A stretch of 64,000 bases of DNA from CAYXVF01 sp964468125 (GCA_964468125.1 CAYXVF010000008.1:1-64000); one strand, 5' to 3'. Numbered from the stretch's first letter, positions 25,339 to 35,032 are shown. The notes: generated by a model from the letters alone, not told the origin. Numbers and translations: made by a program.

Positions 25339-27447
25339 CTATCTGCGATGATGGATCAGCAGCATGAGCGCGTGCGCGGCGAGGTTCACCGCACCGCTCG
25401 AAACGACCGAGCGCATCGACCGTCGTGCCGTGTTCACCGCTTCTTCCCAGTAGCCACTCTCTTCCAAGTCCGGGAGCGTGAAGCGAACGGGGCTCGGGCC
25501 ACCGTTGACGAGGAGCAAGATCGTATCGCCGTGCATGGGGCGGCCCCGCTCGTCGGTCTCGTCCGTGGCGCGCGCGTCTATCAGCATGCCCAGGACCATC
25601 TGTGCGCTGGTCTGCCAGTCTTCGTCGCTCATGGCGCTGCCGTCGCGTTTCACCCAGACGACGTCCAGGGCGAGTCGCCCAGGGACCGGACCACCGGTGA
25701 AGAAGGTGCGTCTCCGCAGTGCGGGGTTGTCCCTACGGATCGCAAAAACCTGCCGCGCGAAAGACAGGGTCTCCGCTCGCGTCTCGTCGAGCTCCCAATC
25801 GAGCCAGCTGATTTCATTGTCTTGGGCGTAGGCGTTGTTGTTGCCGTGTTGCGTGCGACCCATCTCGTCGCCAGCACAGAGCATCGGCACGCCCTGAGAG
25901 AACGCGAGCGTCGCGAGAAAGTTCTTCACCGCCCGCCGGCGGAGCGTGTTGATCGCGACATTCTCCGTCTCGCCTTCGACCCCCCAGTTGCGTGAATTGT
26001 TGTGATTGTCTCCGTCGCGGTTGTCTTCACCGTTCGCTTCGTTGTGCTTCTGCTCGTAGGTTACGAGATCGTGCAGGGTGAAGCCGTCGTGAGCGGTGAC
26101 GAAGTTGATGCTCGATTGAACCTTGCGACTCGCGTTTTCGTAGAGGTCGCTACTGCCGCTCATTCGGTAGGCGAGCTCGCGCAGGGTGTCCTGATCCCCG
26201 CGCCAGAAAGAGCGCACATTGTCGCGGTACTTTCCGTTCCACTCGGACCAACCATTGGGAAACCCCCCGACCTGGTAACCGCCCGGTCCCACATCCCAGG
26301 GCTCCGCGATGAGCTTCACCCGAGCGAGGACCGGATCTTGTTGGACCGTCGCAAAGAATCGCGAGTTCGGATTGAAGTCCTCCCGGTCGCGCCCGAGGGC
26401 GGATGCGAGATCAAAGCGGAACCCGTCGACGTGCATCTCGCTCACCCAATAGCGCATGCTGTCGAGCATGAGCTGTAGGCTGCGCGGGTGAAGGGTCGTC
26501 ACGGTGTTTCCGGTGCCCGTGTAGTCGATGTAGTAGCGCGGGTCTTCGTAGGAGAGACGGTAGTAGCTCGGGTTGTCGAGACCTCGAAGCGACACCGTGG
26601 GGCCGAGGTGGTCACCCTCGCAGGTGTGGTTGTAGACCACGTCGAGCAGGACCTCGATGCCGTTTCGATGAAAGGCTTTCACCATCGAGCGAAACTCGTC
26701 CACCTGTTGTCCCCGATCGCCGCTCGCGAAGCGCGGGTCCGGGGCGAAGAAACCCAAGGTGCTATATCCCCAGTAATTCGTGAGGTTCTTGTCGTCGAGG
26801 AAACGCTCTGACACCGAGTGGTGGACTGGAAGAAGCTCGACCGCCGTGACTCCGAGGCCCTTCAGGTGGTCGATGATCGGCTCGGAAGCGAGGCCGAGGT
26901 AGGTGCCTCGGAGCTCTTCAGGAATGTCTGGGTGGCGCATCGTCATGCCCTTGACGTGGCATTCGTAGATCACCGTGCGATTCCAGGGCGTACGCGGCGG
27001 TCGATCATCTCCCCAGGTGAAGGAGGAGTCGACGACGACCGAGCGAGGCATGAACGGCGCGCTGTCACGGAGATCGAGGCTGTCGTGGTGGCTCCCTACG
27101 GAGTAGCCGAAGACTGCGTCGTTCCAGCGAAAGTCCCCGGTGATCGCCTTCGAATAGGGATCGATCAGGAGCTTGTGCGGATTGAATCGCAGGCCGCGCG
27201 CGGGATCGTAGGGCCCGAAGACCCGGTAGCCGTAGAGCTGGCCCGGGCGGATATCCGGAAGGTAGGCGTGCCAAACGAAATTCGTCTGCTCGCGCAGCAG
27301 GATGCGCTCGCGCTCGATTTCTGGATTCACCGAGTCGAAGAGGCACAGCTCGACGCGTTCCGCATGCTGCGTAAAAACGGCGAAGTTGACGCCTTCGCCG
27401 TCCCAGGTCGCTCCCAGCGGATAAGGGGCGCCAGGCCAGGCTCTCAT
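25339..27447 (-). CDS. glgX: Glycogen debranching enzyme GlgX (isoamylase type)
   Basis: 702 aa, usual length. Hydrolyses alpha-1,6 branches of phosphorylase-limit glycogen. N-terminal CBM48 (GATWDGEGVNFAVFTQHAERVELCLFD), then the GH13 barrel: LLDVVYNHTCEGD, DGFRFDLASALGRD with the nucleophile Asp, LIAEPWDVGPGGYQVG with the acid/base Glu, and FVTAHDGFTLHDLV with the third Asp. Its ATG overlaps the stop of the maltokinase-like gene (ATGA). Confidence 0.95.
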   Translation of the reverse strand: MRAWPGAPYPLGATWDGEGVNFAVFTQHAERVELCLFDSVNPEIERERILLREQTNFVWHAYLPDIRPGQLYGYRVFGPYDPARGLRFNPHKLLIDPYSKAITGDFRWNDAVFGYSVGSHHDSLDLRDSAPFMPRSVVVDSSFTWGDDRPPRTPWNRTVIYECHVKGMTMRHPDIPEELRGTYLGLASEPIIDHLKGLGVTAVELLPVHHSVSERFLDDKNLTNYWGYSTLGFFAPDPRFASGDRGQQVDEFRSMVKAFHRNGIEVLLDVVYNHTCEGDHLGPTVSLRGLDNPSYYRLSYEDPRYYIDYTGTGNTVTTLHPRSLQLMLDSMRYWVSEMHVDGFRFDLASALGRDREDFNPNSRFFATVQQDPVLARVKLIAEPWDVGPGGYQVGGFPNGWSEWNGKYRDNVRSFWRGDQDTLRELAYRMSGSSDLYENASRKVQSSINFVTAHDGFTLHDLVTYEQKHNEANGEDNRDGDNHNNSRNWGVEGETENVAINTLRRRAVKNFLATLAFSQGVPMLCAGDEMGRTQHGNNNAYAQDNEISWLDWELDETRAETLSFARQVFAIRRDNPALRRRTFFTGGPVPGRLALDVVWVKRDGSAMSDEDWQTSAQMVLGMLIDARATDETDERGRPMHGDTILLLVNGGPSPVRFTLPDLEESGYWEEAVNTARRSMRSVVSSGAVNLAAHALMLLIHHRR

Positions 27448-28796
27448 CGTCTCTCTCCGATCAGTGCGTGAATGGCACGCAGGGCGGGGACGCAGTCGTT
27501 CTCTCGTGCGATTCGCGCGTCGAGGTCGCGATAAGCGAGGGTGAGCTCAAAGAGTTGGACGAGACTCAATAGCCGATGAGGGGTGGGGGGGACCAGATCT
27601 TGCTCCGATTCTTCGTCGAAGTAGCCGTTCAGGAGCGCGGCCCGTACCACCCGACGCCTTTCGGGTAGCTGGAGCGACAGGGCGTGAAGAAGGGAAGCGA
27701 GATCGCGGATCGGCGATTCCAGCTGGTCGTGACCTCGTTCGAAACCCACGAATAGAAAGACACCGTCACTTCTTCGCACGAACGCGTCCAAGTCGACCGC
27801 TCCGTGGATGCGCGCGCGTCGCCCTGCCGCCGCGGATAACTTCGAGACGAGCATCGTGGCCGCGGAGCTGATCTCCGACAAGCGCGCCGGAAGCTCCTCC
27901 TCGAGACCCGCGAGGTCCGGCGGCAGCTCGAGTCGATTGCGCACGCGCAGCAGGCTGTTCATGGCGCGGGTAGCCGTCTCCACCAGCTCCTCGCGCCACT
28001 CTTCGAGGTCTTCGTCGTTCACCGGTCGGGGAGCGAAGCGCAGCGAGGCTAAATGAGTCGCCAGTGCTCTGTGAAGCTGCCAGAGAGTGGCGCCGAGCTG
28101 TCGTGCCCGATCCGTCAGGTGATTCTCGTCGAGCTCCTCGCGAAACGCGACCATCCCACTGACCGTTTTGGGCCAGCTCGCGAATAGAGCGCCCCAGAAA
28201 CGCTCAACTCCAGAGTCGAGATCGCGCAGGGACAACACGGAAAGGAGGCGCGGGATGTTCTTGAACCCGCTCTGGGTCAAGTGCCGAAGGACCTCCACCG
28301 CCAGGGGCTCTGTCTCGCGCAGGGTGCGCTGCAGGGTGAGCTCAGCCACGGACTCGTATTCGATGACACCGTCTCCGATCAGACGACTCGCCGGAACCGC
28401 GCCTGGGGACCGGTCCGCGGTGACGTTGAACCCCAAGGCGATCCGTTCACCGCTGCGCTCAGCCCCCCGGAGCGCGGCATTGAAGAGCGCGTCGCGAATG
28501 GCGGGACGCACGAGCCCGTCCACGATGCCCCGGCCGTTTGCCGTTCGGGCCAGTCCACCGCGGTCGCTGTCATCTTCCGCCCAGGCGACGACACGAGCGA
28601 AGCGGGCCTCCTCGTCCTCACTGCGGAGCTCCACCACTAGACCGTCGCTGAGCTCGGTGGTGCCAAAAACCGCCAGTGAGGTGCTGTCCAGCTCGAGCCA
28701 TTCTCCCCAGCGCGATTCGGGCACCGCACGAACGGCCTCGGCGAGGGAGTCGGTCCGCACCATCAGGGTGGGGGGCGCACCGTCGCCGCCTCTCAC
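27444..28796 (-). CDS. Maltokinase-like protein lacking catalytic residues (probable pseudokinase)
   Basis: 450 aa from GTG 28796, which overlaps the treS stop as GTGA; a TTG at 28820 is the alternative. It follows treS, as maltokinase (Mak/Pep2) does in the GlgE route, and keeps the fold outline: FKNIPRLL, LGATLWQLHRAL, SPIRDLASLLHALS. But the catalytic loop HGDxHLGQ is HGAVDLDA (around residue 331), losing the catalytic Asp, and the DFEGE metal motif is VGFERG, losing the metal-binding Asp. It therefore probably cannot phosphorylate maltose, and may bind it or act as a TreS partner. No GlgE is present in the window. Confidence 0.7.
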   Translation of the reverse strand: MRGGDGAPPTLMVRTDSLAEAVRAVPESRWGEWLELDSTSLAVFGTTELSDGLVVELRSEDEEARFARVVAWAEDDSDRGGLARTANGRGIVDGLVRPAIRDALFNAALRGAERSGERIALGFNVTADRSPGAVPASRLIGDGVIEYESVAELTLQRTLRETEPLAVEVLRHLTQSGFKNIPRLLSVLSLRDLDSGVERFWGALFASWPKTVSGMVAFREELDENHLTDRARQLGATLWQLHRALATHLASLRFAPRPVNDEDLEEWREELVETATRAMNSLLRVRNRLELPPDLAGLEEELPARLSEISSAATMLVSKLSAAAGRRARIHGAVDLDAFVRRSDGVFLFVGFERGHDQLESPIRDLASLLHALSLQLPERRRVVRAALLNGYFDEESEQDLVPPTPHRLLSLVQLFELTLAYRDLDARIARENDCVPALRAIHALIGERR

Positions 28797-30439
28797 GAAT
28801 GGGGCACCAGTCGAAACCAATAGAAAGAGTAGGGCCCGAACGTCAGCAGGTAGGGCAGGTCACCGATGTTTGGAAACTGAATGTCGCCGAACATCTCGAC
28901 CGGCGTGTGCCCCGCAAAGCGACTCAGGTCGAGCTCGGCGGCCTGTGAGTGCTTCGAGAGATTGGCGGCGATGAGAATCGATTCCCCCTCGTACTCTCGC
29001 AGGTAAGCGAGAATGCTCGGCCGCTCCTTCGGCACGTCGAGAAACTCGATGCTCCCGCGCCCAAAGGCCTTGCTCGTGCGACGGACCTCGATGATTTGCT
29101 TCATCCACGCCAGGAGTGACGACGACGTGCGCTCCTGCGATTCGACGTTCACCGCCTGATATCCATAGACCGGATCCGCGATCAACGGGAGGTAGAGCTG
29201 CGCGGGGTCTGCCCGAGAGAACCCGCCGTTGCGGTCGCCGTTCCACTGCATCGGAGTGCGCACTCCGCTTCGGTCGCCGATGTAGACGTTGTCGCCCATG
29301 CCGATCTCATCGCCGTAGTAGATGATCGGTGTGCCGTGCATCGACAGGAGCATCGCGTTGAGAAGCTCGATCTGGCGCCGGTCGTTGCCTACGAGCGGCG
29401 CTAGGCGGCGACGGATACCGACATTGATGCGCATCATCGGGTCGGCCGCGTACTCGCGGTACATGTAGTCGCGCTCTTCGTCGTCCACCATTTCGAGCGT
29501 GAGCTCGTCGTGGTTGCGCAAGAAAACCGCCCACTGACAGTCAGCTGGCGGGTCCGGGGTCTGCTTGACGATGTCGATGAGAGGACGCGCATCCTCCTGG
29601 CGCAACGACATGAACATGCGCGGCATCATCGGAAAGTGGAAGGCCATGTGACACTCGTCGCCCTCCTCGCCGAAATATTTGACCACGTCCGATGGCCATT
29701 GATTGGCTTCTGCGAGAAAGATGCGGTCCGCGTAGCGTTCATCCATTCGTGCACGCAGAGCTTTGATGACCGTATGGGTTTCCGGAAGATTCTCGCAGTT
29801 GGTGCCGTCACGTTCGATGAGGTAGGGAATCGCGTCGAGCCGCAGGCCGTCCACTCCGAGATCGAGCCAATAATCCATGACCTGGCCCACGGCTTCGAGC
29901 ACCGCGGGGTTGTCGAAGTTCAGGTCAGGCTGATGGTGAAAGAAGCGGTGCCAGTAGAATTGCTTCGCTTCTTCGTCCCAGCTCCAATTCGAGTGCTCGA
30001 AATCGGTGAAGATGATCCGCGCGTCCTTGTAGAGCGTCGGGTCATCGCTCCACACGTAGAACTCGCGCTCCGGTGAGCCCTTGGGAGCCTTCCGTGCCGC
30101 TTGAAACCACGGGTGCTGGTCCGACGTGTGATTGATCACGAGCTCGGTGATCACCCGCAGGCCTCGGCCGTGCGCCTCGTCGATGAAGCGCTTGACGTCG
30201 GTCATCGTACCGTAGCGCTCGTGCACGCCTTCGTAGTCAGCGATGTCATAGCCGTCGTCGCGCAGCGGCGACGGGTAGAACGGCAGCAACCAAATGCAGT
30301 CCGCACCGAGCGCCTGCACGTAGTCGAGCTTGGAGATCAAACCGTTGAAGTCCCCAAAGCCGTCGGCGTTGCTATCGGCAAACGCCTTGACGTGCATTTG
30401 GTAGATGATGGCGTCTTTGTACCAGTAGTGATCGGACAC
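28793..30439 (-). CDS. treS: Trehalose synthase / maltose alpha-D-glucosyltransferase (GH13)
   Basis: 548 aa from GTG 30439. Interconverts maltose and trehalose. SDHYWYKDAIIYQMHVKAF is a typical start. GVDGLRLDAIPYLIERDG holds the nucleophile Asp, FLAEANQWPSDV the acid/base Glu, and FLRNHDELTLEMV the third Asp, all with TreS spacing. It is slightly shorter than many TreS proteins and is not fused to maltokinase. There are 79 bases between the stop of the caspase-like gene and this start. Confidence 0.93.
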   Translation of the reverse strand: MSDHYWYKDAIIYQMHVKAFADSNADGFGDFNGLISKLDYVQALGADCIWLLPFYPSPLRDDGYDIADYEGVHERYGTMTDVKRFIDEAHGRGLRVITELVINHTSDQHPWFQAARKAPKGSPEREFYVWSDDPTLYKDARIIFTDFEHSNWSWDEEAKQFYWHRFFHHQPDLNFDNPAVLEAVGQVMDYWLDLGVDGLRLDAIPYLIERDGTNCENLPETHTVIKALRARMDERYADRIFLAEANQWPSDVVKYFGEEGDECHMAFHFPMMPRMFMSLRQEDARPLIDIVKQTPDPPADCQWAVFLRNHDELTLEMVDDEERDYMYREYAADPMMRINVGIRRRLAPLVGNDRRQIELLNAMLLSMHGTPIIYYGDEIGMGDNVYIGDRSGVRTPMQWNGDRNGGFSRADPAQLYLPLIADPVYGYQAVNVESQERTSSSLLAWMKQIIEVRRTSKAFGRGSIEFLDVPKERPSILAYLREYEGESILIAANLSKHSQAAELDLSRFAGHTPVEMFGDIQFPNIGDLPYLLTFGPYSFYWFRLVPHS

Positions 30440-30518
30440 GGCGCGCAGTTTGGAGGGTGACGGATGTCTGAGTCAATTCGCGAAGAAGCTCATCGGCCAG
30501 CACGGCGGAGGCGCCCGC

Positions 30519-33500
30519 TCAGCCTTGGGCCGCCTGCTGCTCCGGCGGAGCCTCCGCCTCGGAAACTCCGATCTCGGGCTCCTCGGCCTCCGGAATGGGC
30601 AATCGGAACTCGGCGCGGGCGGCCTCGTGGGCCAAAATGTCGCGCTGAAACAGGGCGTCATCGAGCCACTCCGGCTGGATCAGCTCTGGGTCGAGGGCTC
30701 CGACGAATTGCCCGACCCGCGAGAGAAAGCCCCGGGGGGTGGTGAGCTCGAGGTCGCGCGGGTTGCTCTCCGCCATGACGACCCAATCGAGGGAGTGGAA
30801 GGCGCTCGGATCGGTAGGCGCCGGGATCACCCGAAGGGTGTCCTGCACCGCCTCTACGGTCTCCAACATCTGTTGCCGCGTGAGGTGCGCCCAGTCCTCC
30901 GGGTTCGGCAGGAGCGTGGGCTCACCCCACTCCGGTTGCTCCGCGTAGGCTTCTCTAACGTAGACGTTGAAGGCCTCGATCGTCGGTCGATTGAAGCTCG
31001 CAAACTGCTGTTGAATGGCACTCGCCTTGATCAAATTCAGAATGCGGGCGCGCAGCTCCTGAACCTCGGCGTAGTCGTTCTCCCAGCTATGGGCACTCGA
31101 GTATTCCTCCGCACGCGCGCGTAGGTTCGTCGGGTAGTCATTGCGCGAGGGACGGCTGTAGCCCGCATCCGAGCCATGCTCTGCGATGTAGGCGTCCCGG
31201 TGCCCTTCAAGGAAGCGTCCCTCGTCGGCAACGAAGCGCCGGTAGGCCTGCATGCGTCCGGACCAACGGTCAACGATGTGCTGCACCGCACTCAGGTATT
31301 GGCGCAGCAGGCTGTTGTGCCCGCTGGGCGGGTGGGCATACTCCGCCGTTTCCGCCGCAAAGTAGTTGTCGTAGGCGTCGGTGAATCGCTCGGGGATCGA
31401 CCGGAGCTCCTCTTCAGCGCCGTGTTGCGTCATCTCCCGACGGGCGGTGACGGTCATGCCAAACTCACCGTCCGGATCGTCGGCCGTTCGAATGAAGATC
31501 GCGGCGTTTTGATGCTTGATGATGTCATCGCGCTCGAAACTGCGCGCCACTGAGCTCGCCTGCCAGGAGCCGACCTGATCCCCGCGAGCGAGCTCGGCCA
31601 TCATCGCGCCCGAGTTCAGGAGGAACTCGTCCGACGTCTGTGACTTCACCCCTGGAGCCGAGTACATGAAGCCCGCCGCGGCCTGAATGTTCGGGAATAC
31701 GCTCGGCCAGTAGTTGCGCGCCCGCTCCGGCGTGACGTTGTAGCAGTTCAGCAGCGTGAGCTTTTCCACCTGGGCGAAGGCCCGCGGGAACCGCTCCTGC
31801 CAATCGTCGAACCAGCTGTACTCGAAGCGCCCGAGCTGCCCCCAGGTGGAGCGCCCGGTGGAGTGACCGCTCACGACGAGCCAATCCAAGTCCACAGCGC
31901 CCGCTTCTGCTTGGGCGAGGTAGCGGGCGAGCTCGCGCCCATCCTGCAGCTCTTCGTCCCAGGGGCCGATGATCACCGGAGTGGCCCCGTGCAGAGCGGC
32001 GAGCTCCCGAAAGCGTCGAAATTCGTCCGGCACTTCGTTGTTCATTGCGATCATGACCATCAATTTCGGCCGGGGCTGGATCGTGCGCTGGACAGTCGAG
32101 CCCGTGACGTCGAGCATGCGGCGCAGGGTCGACGCATCGATGGCCCCGGTGACCGGGGCGCCATTCGAGCGCTGCCACGCCTCGATTCGACCGCGCGTAC
32201 CGGGACCCATGATGCCGTCGACCGGGGAGGCGCCCACCAAGTGCTGAACGGTGCGAACGAGGGGACCTTTCGGATTCGGAAAGCCCTGCCGGTAGCGCAT
32301 CGGGTCGGCAATCCCCGCGAGGATCCCTTCCACGTGGCTGGCGACCTCTCCCGCGAAGGGGCCGCTCTGAATGCGCTCCACCGTCGGTTGGCTCAGTGGC
32401 GGTGCCACATCGTCGAGGGTGCGCAAGGTCTCGGCGTTGAGCTCGCCTGTAGGTTCGAGGTTCGAGAAGCGCTGAAACACGCGCAGCGCCTCCACCGTGT
32501 CTTCGTCCATTTGCCGCGAGTCAGCCAGCGGTCGGTCCAGGTAGTAGGAGAGCGTTTGCTGGACTGCGTGCAGCAAGTTCGGACCGGTGCTCTCTCCGGC
32601 CTGAAGCACGCGCTCGCCAGCGAGGATCTGATCGGCCAGGGGACGGTCCGCGCTGACGAAGCGCTCGCTCATCAGCGGGGCGAGGGTTCGGAATTGGCCG
32701 CTGTCCGTAGCCGGATCCAAGGTCGTGTGCACCGGACGCGGGTCGAGCTCGTGGGTCTGTCCTGCGTGCTCGATCCACACCATCTCTCCCCCGGTGCCGA
32801 CAGCGTCGACCGTGGCGCTGCCGGGGGTGCGGCTGCTCCAGCGACGCGGGCCGCTCGCGATCTCCACCGCGCCTTCAACATTGAAAGCACGGAGACCGGC
32901 GGGGCGATTGAGAACGCCCGGGTGGCGCTCGAGCTCGACCGATCCGCCGTCGAGGCGAACCTCCACGCGAGACTCGCGGCTGACGTATACCGGGTCTTCG
33001 CCCCCGGTGAGGAGATGCTGCGCTTCGCTGCCGGAAATCCGGAAGCCTGCTCCCCGCGCCACGATCGAATCGGGCCCGAGATAGACCGCGTCGTCCCCGG
33101 CGTTGGTGAGCTCCGGGTCGACGGCGAGCGTGACCATGGCATCACCGGTCTCCACCCGACCGTAGCGGGTTTCGATGACACTGTTGGGCAGGACCTGGGT
33201 GACGACGCCATCGGTGCTGAGGACGCCGCCGGAGACGATCCGCGTCGCGATACCGTCGAGGTCCAGCTCTACGTCTTCACCGAGGATCTGCGCCACGCCG
33301 CTCGGCACTGCGAGCACGCGGCTCCCGGCCCCCAGCACGTAGCGCTGCTCGCCTTCGTACTGATACGGGGTCATCGCGAGTCGGTCGTCGAGACTGACGT
33401 TCAGCTTCAGCCCATCGAGGGTGGCGGTGGCACCGGACTGAACGCCCACGAGCGCCCCGTCGCGGTAGACGACCGCTCCGCGGTGGAGCGAGCCCCGGGC

Positions 33501-34838
33501 GCCGTTGCGGTCGATCAGCTCGACATCTGGTCCATGCAAGCCCGCGCGGGTGTAGAGCTGACTGCCTGGATCGATGGCGGTGGTGCCTTCGAGCACACCC
33601 ACCGCACGATCACCGTCGAACATTACGACCAGCCTACCCGTGCCTCGGCGAATGCTCGTCCCGTCGGGCAGCTCCATTTCCTGCGCCGTGAAGCGCACGA
33701 CCCGTTTGCTGAGAGCGGGAAGCTCCGGCGCCTCGGCCGTGCCGTCGTCGGTTTCGCTCGTTCCCATCGCGGCGACCTCTTCAGCGGTGCGGCCGTAGAG
33801 ATCGACCTCTGGGAGGTACAGGAAGGCGTGAGGGCCCGCGATGAAAGTCGCGTTGCTACCGCGTACGCGCGCACCGTCTTCACTCGCACGCACCGGAACG
33901 CCGCCGACTTCCACTTGGGCGCCGCGAGCGAGCAAGGCTTCTCCGTTGCGGATGAGAAGCTCACCGGAGCGCAGAATCGTGCGGTCGGGAAGCGTTACGC
34001 CCTCACCGCTGATGCGAAGATCGCCCCCAGCGGGAAGACTCGCGAGTGTGCTGTTTGGTTCGAGATGGAGCACGCCGTCGCGAAAACTCCAAGCGGCGGG
34101 GGTCTGGAAGGCAATACCCGCAACCCCATCCGTGGGCTCTTCCGGCGCTTCGAGTCCCGTCACCGGGAGCTCGCTAGTGAGACTCTGGCGTTCAGCGTCG
34201 CTCGCGCCGATCAGATATTTTGCATCGACGGGCTCCGCTAGACTCTGAAGGTTGCGGCGCGCGTTTTGGCCAAGCGAGGCGAAGGCGTTTTGCCGATCTT
34301 CGAGGGGGATCGCATCGATCCGCTCGCGGAATGCGTCCATGTGCTGTGCGGCTGCGCTGCGGTTCTCCCGCAACTCGCGCATGAGCCTCTGCCAGTCGTC
34401 CGAGAATCGATCGCCGTCTGCGGGCTCTAGTCGCCCCTGTGTCAGAGCCTCTTCGTCCGCGAGGCGACGCATCTTCCAGTCGAGCCAGCCGAGGGTGCGC
34501 TGGGCGCTGACCGCGCTGTCGATCGCGAAGCTCACCCGATGCTGGAGCTCTTCGAGGCGCTCGGCTTCGCCGCCGTCTAGAGCACGCTCTTGGAGCAGGG
34601 CGAGGGCCGCGCGGGAACGGAATCCCATGTCGCCGAGGCGAATGAGAAGCTGGGCGCGCAGGGCTGGCGTGAGGCCGTGCTCGGACTCGTCGATCGCGTT
34701 GAGGAGCGATCGCATCTCCTGGGAGTCGACGCCGTCGTTGCGTTTTCCGTCTGCCGTTTGAAGAAGCGAATCGATTTCGTTGGCGCTGAGCTGCCGATCT
34801 TCGAGCTTCGAGCGAATGGCGGAGGCGAGGGTGGTCAT
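30519..34838 (-). CDS. Giant protein with beta-solenoid, two peptidoglycan-binding domains and caspase-like domain
   Basis: 1439 aa from ATG 34838; the frame is open to 35006 but that part looks non-coding and crosses the CRP-type site. No signal peptide. Order: a helical N-terminus (1-230), long beta-strand repeats of solenoid/FecR type (about 230-740), two PG_binding_1 modules (EALRVFQRFSNLEPTGELNAETL and the one with DGIMGPGTRGRIEAWQ), then a clan-CD-like domain. LDWLVVSGHSTG with His992 and LTLLNCYNV with Cys1032 are 40 residues apart, as the His and Cys of caspases and gingipains are. A helical region ends the protein. It is the first gene of the nine-gene minus-strand run. Export would need a leaderless route. 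Confidence 0.6.
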   Translation of the reverse strand: MTTLASAIRSKLEDRQLSANEIDSLLQTADGKRNDGVDSQEMRSLLNAIDESEHGLTPALRAQLLIRLGDMGFRSRAALALLQERALDGGEAERLEELQHRVSFAIDSAVSAQRTLGWLDWKMRRLADEEALTQGRLEPADGDRFSDDWQRLMRELRENRSAAAQHMDAFRERIDAIPLEDRQNAFASLGQNARRNLQSLAEPVDAKYLIGASDAERQSLTSELPVTGLEAPEEPTDGVAGIAFQTPAAWSFRDGVLHLEPNSTLASLPAGGDLRISGEGVTLPDRTILRSGELLIRNGEALLARGAQVEVGGVPVRASEDGARVRGSNATFIAGPHAFLYLPEVDLYGRTAEEVAAMGTSETDDGTAEAPELPALSKRVVRFTAQEMELPDGTSIRRGTGRLVVMFDGDRAVGVLEGTTAIDPGSQLYTRAGLHGPDVELIDRNGARGSLHRGAVVYRDGALVGVQSGATATLDGLKLNVSLDDRLAMTPYQYEGEQRYVLGAGSRVLAVPSGVAQILGEDVELDLDGIATRIVSGGVLSTDGVVTQVLPNSVIETRYGRVETGDAMVTLAVDPELTNAGDDAVYLGPDSIVARGAGFRISGSEAQHLLTGGEDPVYVSRESRVEVRLDGGSVELERHPGVLNRPAGLRAFNVEGAVEIASGPRRWSSRTPGSATVDAVGTGGEMVWIEHAGQTHELDPRPVHTTLDPATDSGQFRTLAPLMSERFVSADRPLADQILAGERVLQAGESTGPNLLHAVQQTLSYYLDRPLADSRQMDEDTVEALRVFQRFSNLEPTGELNAETLRTLDDVAPPLSQPTVERIQSGPFAGEVASHVEGILAGIADPMRYRQGFPNPKGPLVRTVQHLVGASPVDGIMGPGTRGRIEAWQRSNGAPVTGAIDASTLRRMLDVTGSTVQRTIQPRPKLMVMIAMNNEVPDEFRRFRELAALHGATPVIIGPWDEELQDGRELARYLAQAEAGAVDLDWLVVSGHSTGRSTWGQLGRFEYSWFDDWQERFPRAFAQVEKLTLLNCYNVTPERARNYWPSVFPNIQAAAGFMYSAPGVKSQTSDEFLLNSGAMMAELARGDQVGSWQASSVARSFERDDIIKHQNAAIFIRTADDPDGEFGMTVTARREMTQHGAEEELRSIPERFTDAYDNYFAAETAEYAHPPSGHNSLLRQYLSAVQHIVDRWSGRMQAYRRFVADEGRFLEGHRDAYIAEHGSDAGYSRPSRNDYPTNLRARAEEYSSAHSWENDYAEVQELRARILNLIKASAIQQQFASFNRPTIEAFNVYVREAYAEQPEWGEPTLLPNPEDWAHLTRQQMLETVEAVQDTLRVIPAPTDPSAFHSLDWVVMAESNPRDLELTTPRGFLSRVGQFVGALDPELIQPEWLDDALFQRDILAHEAARAEFRLPIPEAEEPEIGVSEAEAPPEQQAAQG

Positions 34839-34955
34839 ACGCGAAAGGACCTCAAAAACAGGGATTCCAGGCGGCCGGAGTGGTTTATCGGGACCGGGGG
34901 CACCGAGGTGCGCGAATCCTCCTTTTCCGTTTCGAACGGCGCTGCGGTTGAGCGT

Positions 34956-34971
34956 TGTGATCCAAATCACC
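34956..34971. promoter_or_regulatory. CRP/FNR-type operator between divergent transcription units
   Basis: TGTGA-TCCAAA-TCACc matches the CRP consensus TGTGA-N6-TCACA in 9 of 10 bases. It lies 118 bp before the start of the caspase-like gene on the minus strand and 62 bp before the lipoprotein start at 35033 on the plus strand. The last gene of the minus-strand unit is a class III adenylyl cyclase. Confidence 0.45.
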
Positions 34972-35032
34972 GAAGCCGAACCCGACACCGTGTAGCTCTT
35001 CCGCACACGTGATGGCCTCCAGGGAATTTGTC

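Noticed and set aside
31863..34241. Plus-strand ORF of 792 codons opposite the caspase-like gene
   Set aside because: Antisense shadow typical of GC-rich DNA. The minus strand carries recognisable peptidoglycan-binding and His/Cys motifs and a good start, whereas this frame shows no domain.
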